A DNA stretch of 64,000 nt, from positions 124,001 through 188,000 of the forward strand of contig JAGFNQ010009950.1 of NCBI GenBank assembly GCA_024364735.1, written 5' to 3'. Below, in pieces: positions 46,272-59,166 of this stretch. Every line of letters begins with the position of its first letter. Within the stretch, counting starts at the first letter, position 1. A program made the translations under genes and the position numbers. Below the pieces are notes generated by a model. That model searched no databases and was not told the DNA's origin. It worked only from the letters and a program-made list of their open reading frames with translations. Source of the stretch: Boesenbergia rotunda (lineage: Eukaryota > Streptophyta > Magnoliopsida > Zingiberales > Zingiberaceae).

Positions 46272-47947
46272 TGTTGGGATCTTTAGGCGACATAAACACA
46301 AAATGCAGCGGAAACAAGATCCCACGAGCGATCCATGCGAAAGAAAACTCGTACAAAGTATATCTATCTAATAGATTTATCTACTGTTTATACCTTTGGA
46401 GCGTGCCCTTACGTTTATCCCGCTCGTCCGAGAGCCTCCGGATCTCTTGCACGTTCAAGTGTCCGTGCCTCTATTCGTATCCACATGAACACGATATCTC
46501 TACTTTGGAGAAGAACTACCTTAGTTGTGCTAGCAACTTGAGGTAGTTCACAAAACACCAAGAACCCAAGATGTGGGTTTCGACCAAGATGGAGAAGAGA
46601 AGGAAGAGGGGAAAGAAAATGACAAGTTGTCATCCAAATGACAAGGGAAAAACTCTTTTATACTCATATCATGAGGAGTTTTTGCCTTTTAAACTTCCCT
46701 TCATTAAACATTTTAATGTAACTCTCTAACTTTTTATGTAACTCTCTAACTTTTTATGTAACACTCTAATGGTGAGAAACTCTCCATCTTCCTCTCTTAT
46801 TAATTCATTAAACATTTTAATGAATTAATATTTCATCCAAATGTGGTTGAGTCTAATCTAAATGAGTTTAACTCAAATTAGATCTCAATCCATAATCCAA
46901 TTGGATTCACTTGAGTCTAACTCAATTAATCCAATTCCAATTAAATCTTAGCCAAATCAAGATCAATTAATCTCCGAAGCATCGTGTCCTTAGTGTGTGA
47001 CCCAATAGGCTCTCATAACGTTGGCAATGTGTCTAAACCAATTTAGACACAAAAGCAATGAGCGGCATCTAGCAATGCATCAATGCTACCCTAGTAACAA
47101 GAAAGTCGAGATCCGACTTAACCTCTGTGACTATGGCAATGTATGACCTTGTCCTTCTATCCTTGATATCTAGATTGACAAATGAGGCATAGACCATGTC
47201 ATCCTCAATCAATCTGGTGTTTCTTGATCCCCGAGTAGACTCACTCAAACAATTGAGCTCAATATCTCATATTGACTCATTCGAGCATGGCAATGCGTTT
47301 TAGCAGTCCTACTCGATCAAGGGGCCCACATATATCACTCCCGTCATATGGGAGGGATAGATCCCATCTACATCACTCACATTCCTTCGCATAATTCATT
47401 ACATATCCAGTGATCGCCTTTATAGTTCACCCTGTTACGGGTGACGTTTGACGATACCAAAGTACATAACTCCTTATGTAGGGAACCGTAGTGACTTCAG
47501 GTCTAAGGACTATTCATACCAATAGTCACATGAGAGAGTTTATGACACTCATATGACAATCTATGAAACTTTCTCATGGCGGGTCATTCAGTACACATTC
47601 TCCAATGTATACCCATGTGTCAACTTGATATCACATATCCATGACTTGTGAGCTCAAGTCATCAGTTGACCTACATGCTAGTCTCCATGTATTAATATTG
47701 TCCTTGAATATTAATACTTAACTAGGAATGGTTTAGAGTAGTGTTCTCTACATCATCTCATTATCGATTCAACCAATCGATATAATGTAGATAAGAACCT
47801 ACTACCCAAGGACATTATTATACTTAGTTATTTGGCGCAAATACAAAGTAAGTATAATAACCAAACATGCCTTTATTAATAATAGAATATGATACAAAAT
47901 GTCTCTAGTCAATCATCATATAATTGGCTCTAGGGCTCCTACTAACA
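46272..47947 (-). repeat. 5' LTR of element C (1676 bp)
   Basis: Minus-strand TGTTAGTAGGAGCCC to GATCCCAACA. Matches the 3' LTR at 33808-35463. The five bases beyond it (tccta, 47948-47952) are the target duplication. Confidence 0.95.
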
Positions 47948-47952
47948 TCCTA

Positions 47953-49226
47953 GATCCGATCTATCATTTCTAAGACTTTGACTATCCAGCACCATCCCTA
48001 ATCCCTTGGATTCCCTAATGAGTCTATCTAAATTCTTTTCTAATTTATCAAGCTTTGCCCTCAAAGCTTGATTTTCGTTCTCTATGTTTTTAACCTTAGT
48101 TTCATCATGTCCATTTTGGGCATTCCTAGGTCTACCCATTTGTCTAGGCATGTGTCTCCTTTTCTTAGGGTGAATGCCTTGGTCCTTAGGTCTAAAAGTT
48201 CTAGATTTATCATGATACATGAATTCCTTAGAATTTTGGCACGTAACATTAACCCTATTTTTATCATGATATTTGAAACCAAAATTACGCATAGGCAAGC
48301 AAACTCCATTATTTCTAGCACACATAGGGAAATTTGAAACATTCTTAAAGTTAGGGATTACCTCTCTTACCCTTGTAGCTTCCCCTTGATGTGAGCTTCT
48401 CTTCTTCTCATCCTTCTCTCATTTTCTCAAATGCTCTAATTTCTTGAGCTCTCCTTTTCTTGGACATTTGGTGTGGTAGTGTGCTAGCTCTCCACACGTG
48501 TAACACCTAATGTGCTCTTTCCCCTTCTTTCCCCTATAACCCATGTTAGATTTTAAATGAATTGATTTGGGTTTAGGTTTACCTCCTTTTTACCTAATGG
48601 ACACTTGTCCTTGTAGTGTCCCCTCTTGTTGCATCCAAAGAAAATGATGTGGCCTTTTGATTTTGCTTTAGTGGAGGTTGAGGCTTCTTCTTGCTCTGGT
48701 ATTGAATAGGGTCTCTCCTCCCCCTCAATCCTTGAAGTGGAGACCTCTTCTTCTTCCCTTGATGAAGTGGATGATCTCTCACTTTCTTGTGCACTTCACT
48801 TGATGAGATGGATGACTCTTCTTCCTTTTCTTCTTCTTGGACCATTGAACTCATTTCCTTAAGCTCTTCCACTAATTGAGCTTGTGTAGGATTTTCATGA
48901 AATACTCCTATCTTGTTCCATAAGTCATGTGCATTTTTGTATTCTCCTACACCACTCAACACATCATTAGGCAAAATACTAAATAATATTGAGATTATCT
49001 TCTCATTTGCCTTTGATTGGGCTTATTGCTCTTTATTCCAATATCTTGGTCGGAGCTTTTTCCCGTGCTTATCTTTTGGAACTTCGGAGGGCTCTTCTAG
49101 TACCATCATGCAATCCCAATCCATTCCAAACCAAGTCTTCATTCGAATCCTCCAATAGTCGAAATCTTCACGACCATAGGGAGGTGGAACGTTGATGTCA
49201 TCACCCAACTTTTCCCCAATTGTCAT
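47953..49226 (-). pseudogene. gag of B', N-terminal part
   Basis: Starts at 49226 with MTIGEKLGDDINVPPPYGRE and continues DYWRIRMKTWFGMDWD and PKDKHGKKLRPRYWNKEQ. Then a TAA stop (about 49024), LFSILPNDVLSGVGEYKNAH, an acidic Ser/Glu stretch, a degraded zinc knuckle (48600-48650) and a coiled coil (ENQALRAKLDKLEKNLDRLI) ending at element C. It resembles the gag of B over the same layout, with many substitutions, so B and B' are related but not recent duplicates. Confidence 0.85.
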
Positions 49227-49278
49227 CTCTTCTAGCTTTTTGCTCTCACGGCGGTTAGTCCTAGATGAGCGAACCTTC

Positions 49279-49290
49279 GCTCTGATATCA
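49279..49290 (-). other. primer-binding site of B' (one mutation)
   Basis: Minus strand TGATATCAGAGC, two bases after the LTR end. It differs from the iMet site by one G-to-A change. Confidence 0.75.
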
Positions 49291-49292
49291 CT

Positions 49293-49552
49293 TATTAGGA
49301 TCTTGTCGTGAAGCTAGAGGGGGGTGAATAGCTTTTCTTCAATTTTTCTTCCTACAAAGTTAGTGCGCAAGCAGAATAAACAAAACCTAAAACTAGAACT
49401 AAGAAGAACACACCGATTTACGTGGTTCGGAGATAAAACTCCGACTCCACAGCTGTCCGTAAGGTGGACGATCCCGATCCTTCGGTGGATGATTCCCTGG
49501 AGCACCTCCGGCTAGCTCTTGTCGCTCCTTGTGAGTGGAGAAACCTCACCAC
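49293..49552 (-). repeat. 5' LTR of B', truncated by element D
   Basis: On the minus strand it shows the end of an LTR: the CACCCCCCTCTAGC motif and a final CCTAATA where CTAACA is expected. The sequence breaks at 49552/49553 where element D begins. The five bases accac (49548-49552) would be D's left target site. Confidence 0.8.
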
Positions 49553-50486
49553 TGTTGAGGCAATCAACCCTAAAATGATTGGAAGATCATGGTTTTGATG
49601 CGTGTGTGTGAATATGTTTAAGGTTAGAGTGTTATGTTGTATTTGATGTGTGTGATTGAGTTTGCAGGACTTGGAGGATCACACATGGTGAACAAATCTG
49701 AGGGATGAGAGCCGAGGGAGGAGTACTCCAATGCCAAGCCGGGAAGTGGACTTCAAGGGCACACGTGAAGGGTGACATGGAGGCAAGCCAATGGAAGGCT
49801 TGTGTGCGCATCCGAGGGACGAGAGCCAGAGGAAGATGACTTCAAGGGTCGAGCCAAGGGAGTGGACCTGAAGGCACACGTGAAGGAGAAGGTTCAGAGT
49901 GGCTGAAACTATGTTGAGAGGCAGGGCAGTCGACTGGCCAGAGGGCAGTTGACTGCCAAAACTCACAGAGAGTTTTCAGCCTTGGACCAGTCGACTGCCC
50001 CAGGGGCAGTCGACTGGTAACACCCCGAAACTAGACGTTGGCTAGCAATTAATGCTAGACCAATCGACTGCCCCTGGGGCAGTCGACTGGTGCGGGTCTG
50101 GACAGACTACGAGTTTGTCCTGTTCTCCTATCAATGGAGGACCTTTTTGCACGTGGGCGGTACGGTTCCGTACGACTACAAAGTGTTGCTCGTCTGAAAA
50201 GTGTTCTCTACTTCCTCTCTCTTATTCTACTGTATTCTGTAAAGAGGAAGATCACCACTGTAAATGTTTCTCCACCTGAAGGAGAATTTTTTATAGTGAA
50301 AGTGGTGTACGGCGTGGATCCTTGGATTAGTCACCCATCTGGGTGGATACCAAGTAAACTTTCATTGTTAGCATTGTTATTATTTTCTTTTACATATTAT
50401 TGTTTCCGTTGCGCTAACGACTTTGTAGAGAAACGAACGAAAAAGTGTTATTCACCCCCCCTCTAGCACGGCACATCAATCCATCA
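49553..50486 (+). repeat. 5' LTR of element D
   Basis: TGTTGAGGCAATCAACC to ATCCATCA, with the CACCCCCCCTCTAGC motif near the end. It holds two GTCGACTG palindromes, one a perfect 33-bp inverted repeat around a single central base (49986-50018), the other at about 50062-50092. Confidence 0.88.
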
Positions 50487-50488
50487 GT

Positions 50489-50500
50489 TGGTATCAGAGC
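50489..50500 (+). other. primer-binding site of element D
   Basis: TGGTATCAGAGC two bases after the LTR, the initiator tRNA-Met type. Confidence 0.88.
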
Positions 50501-50543
50501 CGGTTCGTTTCGGAAGAACTCATCGTCAACCGGAGCAAGTAAA

Positions 50544-50685
50544 ATGGCGTTTCAAGAGGGATACTCCACCGCACGACCACCCTTCTTCGACGGGAACTAC
50601 TTCGCTTACTAGAAAGGTAGGATGCAATACTACCTTATGAACGATATTGAGAATTGGATTAGCATTGCAGATGGTTTCGAGGCAC
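50544..50685 (+). pseudogene. gag N-terminus of element D (truncated)
   Basis: Starts MAFQEGYSTARPPFFDGNYF, then a TAG at 50610 where copia gags have Trp, then KGRMQYYLMNDIENWISIAD. The frame is cut at 50686. Confidence 0.85.
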
Positions 50686-52988
50686 TGACAGACCCAAAAT
50701 ATACTGTCACGAATGTGGGTCCATCAGATTTAGATATTTATAAATGAAATGCTGGAAACCCTTTTTGCAATCAAGAATATGAAAACGTAGTAAAGGGGCC
50801 ACAGGTCGTATTTTTCTCGGAGCTAGTTGTCGTGTTTGATTCGTGCTTGTATTTATGTGTCGTTTGTGAATTTTGGGTTTCAAATCAAAATTGGGTTTTG
50901 GGTTGCAATTGGAAATAAAAACTCAATGAAAAGGATAGGAACGCAGCTATGGAACTTAACAAGTGATAGCAAGTTATCATTCAACCAAAAGGACCACTTA
51001 ATCCATTAAAGCACTTAATCAATTTGGAAGCTGATTCTGATTTCAAGTGTAAAACAAATGCTAAGCAATGAAGCGACAACTCAAACTTAAAACAGACTAA
51101 TGCAAGCAATCTAGAACCGGACTAATACAAAAGGCGTGCCAAGATTTCTCTTGATACCAAGTGCACACAATTTAACAACCTTGATACAAAGTAATATTTT
51201 GATGTGCCAAAAGAAACTGATACTAGTGCAAAAATATAACTGATCGATTCAGAATAAAGCTAATCAATTCATTTGACACAAGTTCTTAATGAAGTACCAT
51301 GCATGAACACAAGGAGAGTTCAGATTTGAAGGCAACAATCCAGAAATGGATTTAGACTGCAGAAACTGGATGGCAAGAATTCAGAACGACATGAATTCAG
51401 CAATTCGAATGCAAGAATTCAAACTGCAAGCAAAAATTCAGAAACTAAATGGGCAGAACTTCAGCAGTAGGTGCAGAAATTCAGCACTCTCTAAGATGAA
51501 AACATGGAATGAATTGCAGGAAATCGAAACTAAGCTATGAGTTAACTAAGCAAGCATATATCTGACTCGAATGCAGGAATTAACACAACTAAAATGAAGA
51601 AACAATTTGGCCAACAAACAGCCCTGATACAAGCTCAGAAATCAGCAGAAATTGCAGTAATAAAAATGGCACGCGATTTGCATTTGGCACGCAAGAAATT
51701 GACAAAGAAATAAGCTGAAATAACATTCAATTTATCACTAACAAACTTCCTAAAATATTTGACTTGAAGAATTGAAGCTAACTTATAGCTAAACAACTTA
51801 AGAACGTAAATTGCAGTAACTGAAAAGAAGAAATACAGAACAGAATTCGTGCAGATATTGAACTACAGCTAAACAATGAAAATTAGCTAGCTAAACTACT
51901 CCTCAACCCTTCTCTAACTCAAGAGCTCCTTGGTCGTCAATCAAGAGTGAACTTCGGACCCGCAAGCTCAACAAATCAGTGAGGAACAATCTCTGATACC
52001 GAATTAGATCAAATCCTGCTCAAGCTGAAATTTGCTTCCGAATTCTTTAAACTCGCTGTGGTGGCTTGCGATTTGGATTAGGGAATGACCGAAACCTTCC
52101 AGGGAACCCCTCTGGTCAGCTCGGATGCAGTGGAAATGGAGAACAGCTAAGCTCGCTGAATTCGGGTAGTGAAACTGCTGAAACCTCACGCAGCTTCACT
52201 ATTGAGCACAAATCCAATCTGAAACCTCACTGAGACTCTCTTCACTGACCTAGCCCTTGCTCTGATGATGGATTGAGTGATCACGCCTTCGATTGGATGA
52301 AAAATGGAAGAAAATGATGAAGAACTGAAGAACCTACTGTTGCGGCGAAGACGCAATGAAGGGGAAGAAGCTGCGTGTTTCTGATTAAATAGGAACCAAT
52401 GGACGGTCCAGATTGATCCACTTCAATCCAACGGCTGATCTTGGTCTGATTTGAGCCAAACTTTAATGATGATGATCTGGGGTCAGGATCTGCCTTGTGG
52501 TAGCTCGGATCCTCCAGATATGCAACGGATGGTCCAGATCAACCTAATCTTTGAATGGATGATCAAGAGCCCTCCAAGCTTGATCCAACGGTTGATTGAG
52601 CTCTGATTGGGATGAAACCTTCAGATCTTGATCAGGGTGCTTGATCATCCCTAGCCCTAGCTCGGATTGCTTCAGATGATCCCGGATGGCTCAGATCTAG
52701 CCGCTTTTGAATCGGACGTCCCGGATTAATCGTAAGCTTGATAATTCGATCCAGTTCACTTCCGACTCAAGTTTGACCCATTATGCCCTAGGTCCATGAA
52801 CCTTTTATGCCTACAAAAATAATTCAAGAATTTAGTGGCCAAATAATCCAAAAAATGTGCAAATTTGTAATTAAGTCCAAAATAAGAGTAAGTTCTAAAA
52901 CCTAGGGCAATTTCACAATTAAGCAATAAAAACATAGGTCAAACATGGATTTTAGCAGCTCAAATAATCAATAATATAGTATTTATCA
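50686..52988 (-). repeat. LTR 1 of the Tat-like element (2303 bp)
   Basis: Ends are TGACAGACCC on the plus strand (50686) and ATTTATCA at 52988. Collinear with LTR 2. It includes a segment with minus-strand TATTTAAT (52384-52391) followed by GC-richer leader, a possible promoter. The ggcac at 50681-50685 may be the left target duplication. Confidence 0.75.
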
Positions 52989-54106
52989 ACTCCCCCACAC
53001 TTGAGCTTGAGCGTCTCGCGAAAACAGTAAATATGTATCCCCTAGATTTACTTAAGCATAATTAGAAACAAATGAAAAGAAATTACCTAGGGTTGTCAAT
53101 TCTCATAAATCTAAGCTCTATGGATTAGTATCTTGTCCTTAAATCAACAACTTAGCCTTTCCATCCATCATGAGTCATTGAGATGAATTCAACTCACTAG
53201 CCTTTCAAGGAAAAATTTGGTGGCTCTCTCCTTAAGTTCTAACTTGATGATGGAAGTGGAGCTCACTCAAACACACATGCTTCTTGCACTACCATAGGCT
53301 TGCTTATTATCTAATCTCCACCATTAATCATGAATAGGATCAACAACTATAAAAACAAATCAAAGACATAGAAATGATAAGAAATAGAATAAAAAATCAA
53401 GAAGAATGGAAATTTGATAAAGTGGAAGACTTGAGTGCTTGAGGATATTTTTGATGCTCTCTGCCCTCTTGACAGTCCTCTAGTGCTATAAAAAAATGTG
53501 ATGGAGTAAAACTTGGATAATGCTTTTCATTTGGGTGAAGAAAATTCCATTTGATCTCAATGTGCCAATTTCCACCTTGCATGCCAACTTTGTTTCTTTC
53601 TTCTCTTTTCTGATTTTTCTCTTCTTCTTTTATCTTCTAGCAAGGTCAGAAATGAAATGAAATGAAGCTTAAATCCGGATGAGAAAACATTCAATGATTT
53701 TATAGTGTCAACTTCAATTGCGTGTTAGCCTTGTTCTTGTTTCTCTTTTTTTTTTTTCTGATTTTCTGTTTGTGTTTGCAACCATTTCTTCTACCTCAGC
53801 CCTTCTTCTTTTTGGTCAGGCTTCCATTGCAATTCAGCTTTGAAACTTCTGTTATGAACTAGAGACCTCAAATAGAGCCAAGTAGAGAAACTCACAGATT
53901 TTTACCCAAACTGTTTTTTTTTTCTGCTCTCAAACCTATTGAGGGAGTCAAACTTCATTTGGAACATTTCGGACCAGCTAGTATCAGAGTTCATATCAGT
54001 AAAAACTTGAGACATCCAATAACAATTAGGGACAAAAATTTGATGTTCCAAATATTACCTTCTCTAACCCTTGCAACTCCCTTTTGATACACTCACTTCA
54101 AGTTTT
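52989..54106 (-). other. purine tract and 3' region between the two LTRs
   Basis: Begins with the purine tract (minus strand AAGTGTGGGGGAGT). The part 52989-53702 aligns with 56656-57364; the part 53703-54106 does not and contains no ORF. There is no primer site next to LTR 2 at 54106, so the 5' internal part has been deleted. Confidence 0.65.
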
Positions 54107-56655
54107 TGATAGGCCCAAAATATACTGTCACGAATGTGGGTCTACCAAATTTAGATATGAATGAAATGCTGGAAACCCTTTTTGCAATCAAGAACAAAAG
54201 CGTAGTAAAGGGGCCACAGGTCGTATTTTTTCTCGGGGCTAGTTGACGTTGTGTGATTCGTGCTTGTATTTATGCGTCGTTTGTGTTTTTGGGTTTCAAA
54301 TCAAAATTTGGGTTTTGGGTTGCAATTGGAAATAAAAACTCAATGAAAAGGCAAGGACTCGGCTATTGAACTTAACTCAAGTGATTCCAACAATGAACTC
54401 AAATAATTTGGAAGCTTAAATGCACTTAGCCTAATTCAGAAAACCAATCTGATATGAAATCAAGTCAATTTCGATTGATGCTAATGCAAAGAACTTCTTT
54501 GAGGATTATTATTCAAAACAAACCAAATGGAAATCAATTTTCAACCAAATTGATACAAAACCAGTGCTAATGCTTTACTTGATACAATGTGCAACAATTT
54601 GACAAACTTGATACCAAATTAAGAAAGCTGATGTGGAGCAAATGAATTTGGAACAAACAAATCAGGAGCAGAATCCATCGTCCAATAAATGTAAAAGCTA
54701 ACTCAAGTGAAACAAAGATTCAGAAACCAAACATTAGGTGCAGAAATGGGTTATCAAATGCAGAAATGGAAGGATACGCATGGGAACCTTTTGTGCCAAA
54801 CTGATCCTTATGTGCATAAACTGTAAACTGATAATTCCAACATGAAAACTTATTGATACACTTGGGAAAACAAGACTGACAGTAAAATGCTATGCATGGA
54901 GATTGAAGAAGTGCAGAATTGGCAGCAAAAATTCAGAACAAGGGCTGAAATTCAGAAATTGCAGACAAGAGCCTGGGCAGAAATACATCCTTGATCCGAA
55001 TGAAGAAACAAGTAAGCTACTGAGGTTAAACTAGACAATTCAGATTGGAAAACCAAGCTACCGGTAAGGATGCGCAAGTCTGAAGGAAGAAAATTCAGAA
55101 CACCAAGCAGATCATTTCAGAATCAATGGATGTGCAGAAATGGTTCAATTGTAGAAATGAAACAGAGGCAAACTGAACAAAAGTGCAAAAAGAATTCTAA
55201 ATACGAAACATCTTAGATCAATTGCATTGTCTAACTAAATGTTGTCTACAATTGCAGGCATCAAAACTAAACACAAACTGAATTCGAAACAAATGGAAAA
55301 AATCAGAAATAACTTGGCACGCAGAAGCAACTGATACGCATCCTGGAAGACTGATACGCAAGCTCTAAAATAGAAACAAACTGAAGTAAAAAGCAATTGT
55401 CAACTAAACAAGCTACCTACTGATTAACTTGCAAGATCGAAACCTAATTTGAGCAGGAGCAATGCATTAAACGAAGTAAATGAATCTGAAACAAATACAG
55501 AAACAGAACAGACAGCAGAACTTAAATTACAGCTAAGAAAACTAAAATTAACCAAGGAAATCTAAACCCCAATCACTTCATTAGCTCAAGATCTTCTTGG
55601 TTGTCAATCAAGAGCTGGCTTCGAACCCCTAGGCTCAGCAATTCACTGGGGAACTGAATCTGCGGTCGAATCAAGCTCAAATCTGTTCAAGAAGGAAAAC
55701 CCATTCGAATTCTTCAATTTGGCCTTGTCTGATTGAAATGAAGGTGCGGGAATGTTCAAAGCTTATCCGAGAACCCCTCCAGATAGCTTGGACTGATGTA
55801 GAATCTGACAAAACCGAAATCGAAGCCTTCAAATGCAGAGCTGCCGAAACCCACAAACGGCCCTGCTCTTGCCCAATTCCGAGCTGAAACTCCACCAACT
55901 ACTCTCCCCGGTGACCTCGAACTTGATCTGATGAAGAATGGAGGTGGTCGTGCCCCTTAGATTAAAGAACTACCAAACAAAATGAAGAACACGCTGAAGA
56001 AGAAGAACTGCGGCGGAGACGCGACAAGGCTGGGCTGCGGGCGAAATTTCCTTAAGTAATAACCAATGGACGGCTGTGATTGATTTGAGAAAATCCAACG
56101 GCTGATCTTGCTCTGATTGGAGCTAAACTTTGATGATGATGATCAGGGGTCAGGATCTGCCTTGTGGTAGCTCGGATCCTCCAGATTTGCAACGGATGCT
56201 CCAGATCAACTTAGTCTTTGAATTGACGATCTAGAGCCCTCCTTGCTTGATCCAACGGTTGATTGAGCTCTGATTGGAATGAAACCTTCAGATCTTGATC
56301 ATAGATCTTGATCAACCCTAACCCTAGCTCGGATTGCTTCAGATCGTCCCGGATGACTCAGATCTAGCCGCTCTTGAATCGGACGGCTCGGATTAATCGT
56401 AAGCTTGATAATTCGATCCGGTTCACTTCCGACTCAAGTTTGACCCAATATGCTCTAGGTCCAGGATCCTTTCATGCTTACAAAAATATATCAGAAAATT
56501 AGTGGCCAAATAATCAAAAAATGTGTAAATTTGCAATTAAGTCCAAAATAAGAGGAAATCCTAAAACCTAGGGCAATTTCACAATTAAGCAATAAAAATA
56601 TAAGTCAAACATGGATTTTAACATCTAAAATAATCAACAAAAATGGTACTTATCA
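54107..56655 (-). repeat. LTR 2 of the Tat-like element (2549 bp)
   Basis: Starts TGATAGGCCC (54107) and ends CTTATCA (56655) on the plus strand. It differs from LTR 1 by many substitutions and several indels in the 54380-55600 region, so the two are old or from different copies. Confidence 0.75.
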
Positions 56656-59160
56656 ACTCCCCCACACTTAACCTTGAGCGTCTCGCGAAAACAGTAAATA
56701 TGTATCCCCTAGATTTACTTAAGCATACTAGAAACAATTGAAAAGAAATTACCTAGGGTTGTCAATTCTCATAAATCTAAGCTCTATGGATTAGTATCTT
56801 GTCCTTAAATCAACAACTTGGCCTTTTCATCCATCATGAGTTATTGAGATGAATTTAGATCACTAGCCTTTCAAGGAAAATTTTGGGTGGCTCTCTTCTT
56901 AAGTTTAACTTGATGATGGAAGTGGAGCTCACTCAAACACACATGCTTCTTGCACTACCATAGGCTTGCTTATTATCTACTCTCCATCATTAATCATGAA
57001 TAGGATCAACAACTATAAAAACAAACGAAAGTATAGAAAATGGTGAGAAATGGAATAAAAATCAAGAAAATGGTAAAATTGATGGAGTGGGAGACTTGGT
57101 CCCTTAAAAATATTTCCAATGTGCTTTGCCCCATCTTTACAGTCCTCTAGTGATATCACAAATGTGGTGGAGTTAATCTTGAACAATGACTTTGAATTGG
57201 ATGAATAAAACCCTATTGATCTCAATGTGCCAACTTCCACCTTGCGTGCCAACTTTGTTTCTTTCTTTTCTTTTCTGATTTTTCTCTTCTTCTTTTATCT
57301 TCTAGCAAGGTCAGAAATGAAATGAAATGAAGCTTAAATCCGGATGAGAAAACATTCAATGATTTTTGGTGCCAAAACTTAAGTTGGATGCCACTTGTTT
57401 CTTTGTCTTTTCTTTCTTCTTCTCTGATTTTCTCTCTTCTTTTTTTTTCTTCTGTTTCAAGTTCAGCATCCACGGTGGCAGCTTTTCAAGTCTCTGATTT
57501 CTCCAACAATTAACATCAATAGTCCTTGCATCAAATGGTAGTGGAGAATTTAAATTGTCTACTTGAAAATGGCTAAGTAGGTGATCACTGCCATTCTTTT
57601 TTTCTTTCATCCATTTGCCCTTTACTGGAAAACTGCTCACCAAGAAGTTTACTTCAGGGAAACATTCTACAAACCTCTGTTAATAATTTAGTAATGCATT
57701 GCAAAAATTGTGCTCAGCTCCCAAATCTTTATCAGACTCAACTTTAACCCAGCAATTGACTTGAGTCGCACACTGAAAATTCTGCACAGATTCAATTCAG
57801 CTTCCATTCAATCAGTTTCAAGTCTCTAATTTCTTCACATCAGTTAACATATAGGAGTAGTTGAGCAAAATGGCAGTGGACAGCCTTGAAAAATCAAATT
57901 CAGCCTCAAGTTAACACAAGTTGCCTCTTAAGCATTCACTGATTTCTTTTTTTTTATAACTGCATTTACAGCTCAAGTGTCAACCTCTCTGCTCTCCAGA
58001 ATTCTGATGCTGTCGAATGGTTGGATCTGAATTCTTGACAGCATCCCTTGCATCCCAATTCAGTTCAGATCAGTTCAGCTCACTTATCTGCACAAACTGC
58101 ACAGATTCCTGCACAGATTTCTTTCATACTTGCCACTTTGTTCCTTTTGTTTTTCTTTTCTATTTTTCTCTTTTGGGTTCAGTGCTGTTGTGGCCATGCT
58201 TCAACCTCTATCAGAAACAACTCTAACCCAGCCTTCCGTGAGCTTCAAGTGGACTGATCAACACATTTGGCACAAGAAGTGGCAACTCCAAGTAGCAGAT
58301 TTTCTTCCTTTTTGCTGATTTTTGGGCACAAATTTCTGCAAATCTCAGATTTTCTAATTTTGGCATCTTTTTCATTTCAACTTTGAGTGCCGAATCCAAC
58401 TTGAGGTTCACTTCCTTGGATCTTCAAATGATGATCAAGAATTTTCAATTATTTTCCATCTTTGACCACTTCTTCTTACTTGATCTTGATACCAAACATC
58501 AACTCAAATGGCACATGAATTTTTTTTTTCAAATGAAGTGCTTCCTTGATGATAATACATTCCAAAACACTAATCACTCCCCCACACTTAAATCTTTGTC
58601 CGTCTCGGGCAAAATAGCATAAGAAACATTCCAACCAAACAAGTCCATAGAAAAAATGGGTAAGCGTAGGAGATAAGTAAAGAAAAAGAGAATAAACATG
58701 ATTATTGCTAGAAATTAATGTGGAAAGGAAAAAAAATGGATTAACCTCTATAGATGTGATCCAATCATTGAAATATGGTTTTGAAAGAACCTAAGCAAGT
58801 TCTAGAGTTTAATAACATGTGTGTCATAAATATAAGGCTAATTCTCACTAGGTGTAAATGATTCATCTCAAATACTCAATTAAGAATTTAAAACCAAGTA
58901 GTACTCAAGCATCCAAGATTTCATCCATTAGCTCAAACCCTAAGTTTTAACAACCAAATTTAATTTATTTTCAAGAGATTCTAAAATGACATGAAGATAA
59001 CCTAGAGGGATACATTTATTTCTAGTCATGAAAGAAACAAATTTCTAAGAGAACTAACATGCATTTATTGACAAGGACCCAGTTTAAAAGAAAATTCTAC
59101 TTCTAGAAAGCATAAAAAAAATGAAACAGGCAATAAAAGAAAATACAAGAAAGAACAATC
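56656..59160 (-). other. long 3' region of the Tat-like element
   Basis: Begins with the purine tract next to LTR 2. A second tract-like copy (cactcccccacacttaaat) lies at about 58577. T-rich and C/T-rich stretches are frequent. No supported ORF; short ORFs here (57222-58622) show no recognisable protein pattern. Confidence 0.6.
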
Positions 59161-59166
59161 TCCCCT

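Larger units (their letters stand above)
33808..47947 (-). mobile_element. Angela/Tork-like Ty1/copia retrotransposon C, near full length
   Basis: Flanked by the duplication tccta (33803-33807 and 47948-47952). In minus-strand order: 5' LTR 47947-46272, primer site, leader, gag, zinc knuckle, protease, integrase, RT, RNase H, purine tract, 3' LTR 35463-33808. It holds a gypsy-type solo LTR (38737-42418) in gag and a copia solo LTR (44351-46261) in the primer site. Its RT/RNase H is closely similar to the element at 1-867. Coding frames are broken. Confidence 0.95.
31161..49552 (-). mobile_element. gag-only copia-type element B', minus strand, with nested insertions
   Basis: Read on the minus strand: partial LTR (49552-49293), primer site (49290-49279), gag (49226-47948 and 33802-33440), GTCGACTG-rich non-coding region, second ORF (32526-31473), 3' non-coding region and polypurine tract (about 31178-31165). 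The gag is split by element C with the duplication tccta. As in B, there is no pol. The 5' LTR is cut by element D at 49553, and no 3' LTR is present. Confidence 0.75.
49553..50685 (+). mobile_element. copia-type element D, 5' part (LTR, primer site, gag start)
   Basis: An LTR of 934 bp, a primer site and about 140 bp of gag are visible before a Tat-like element inserts at 50686. Its LTR start (TGTTGAGGCAATC) and GTCGACTG palindromes link it to the LTRs of B. The rest would lie right of the window. Confidence 0.85.

Noticed and set aside
51991..52000. CTCTGATACC, complement of GGTATCAGAG, taken as a primer-binding site
   Set aside because: It is inside LTR 1, not next to an LTR end, and LTR 2 does not share it.
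57222..58622. ORFs on both strands in the 3' region of the Tat-like element
   Set aside because: Low-complexity Ser/Phe or Lys/Glu translations of C/T-rich DNA; no conservation with the parallel region at 52989-54106.
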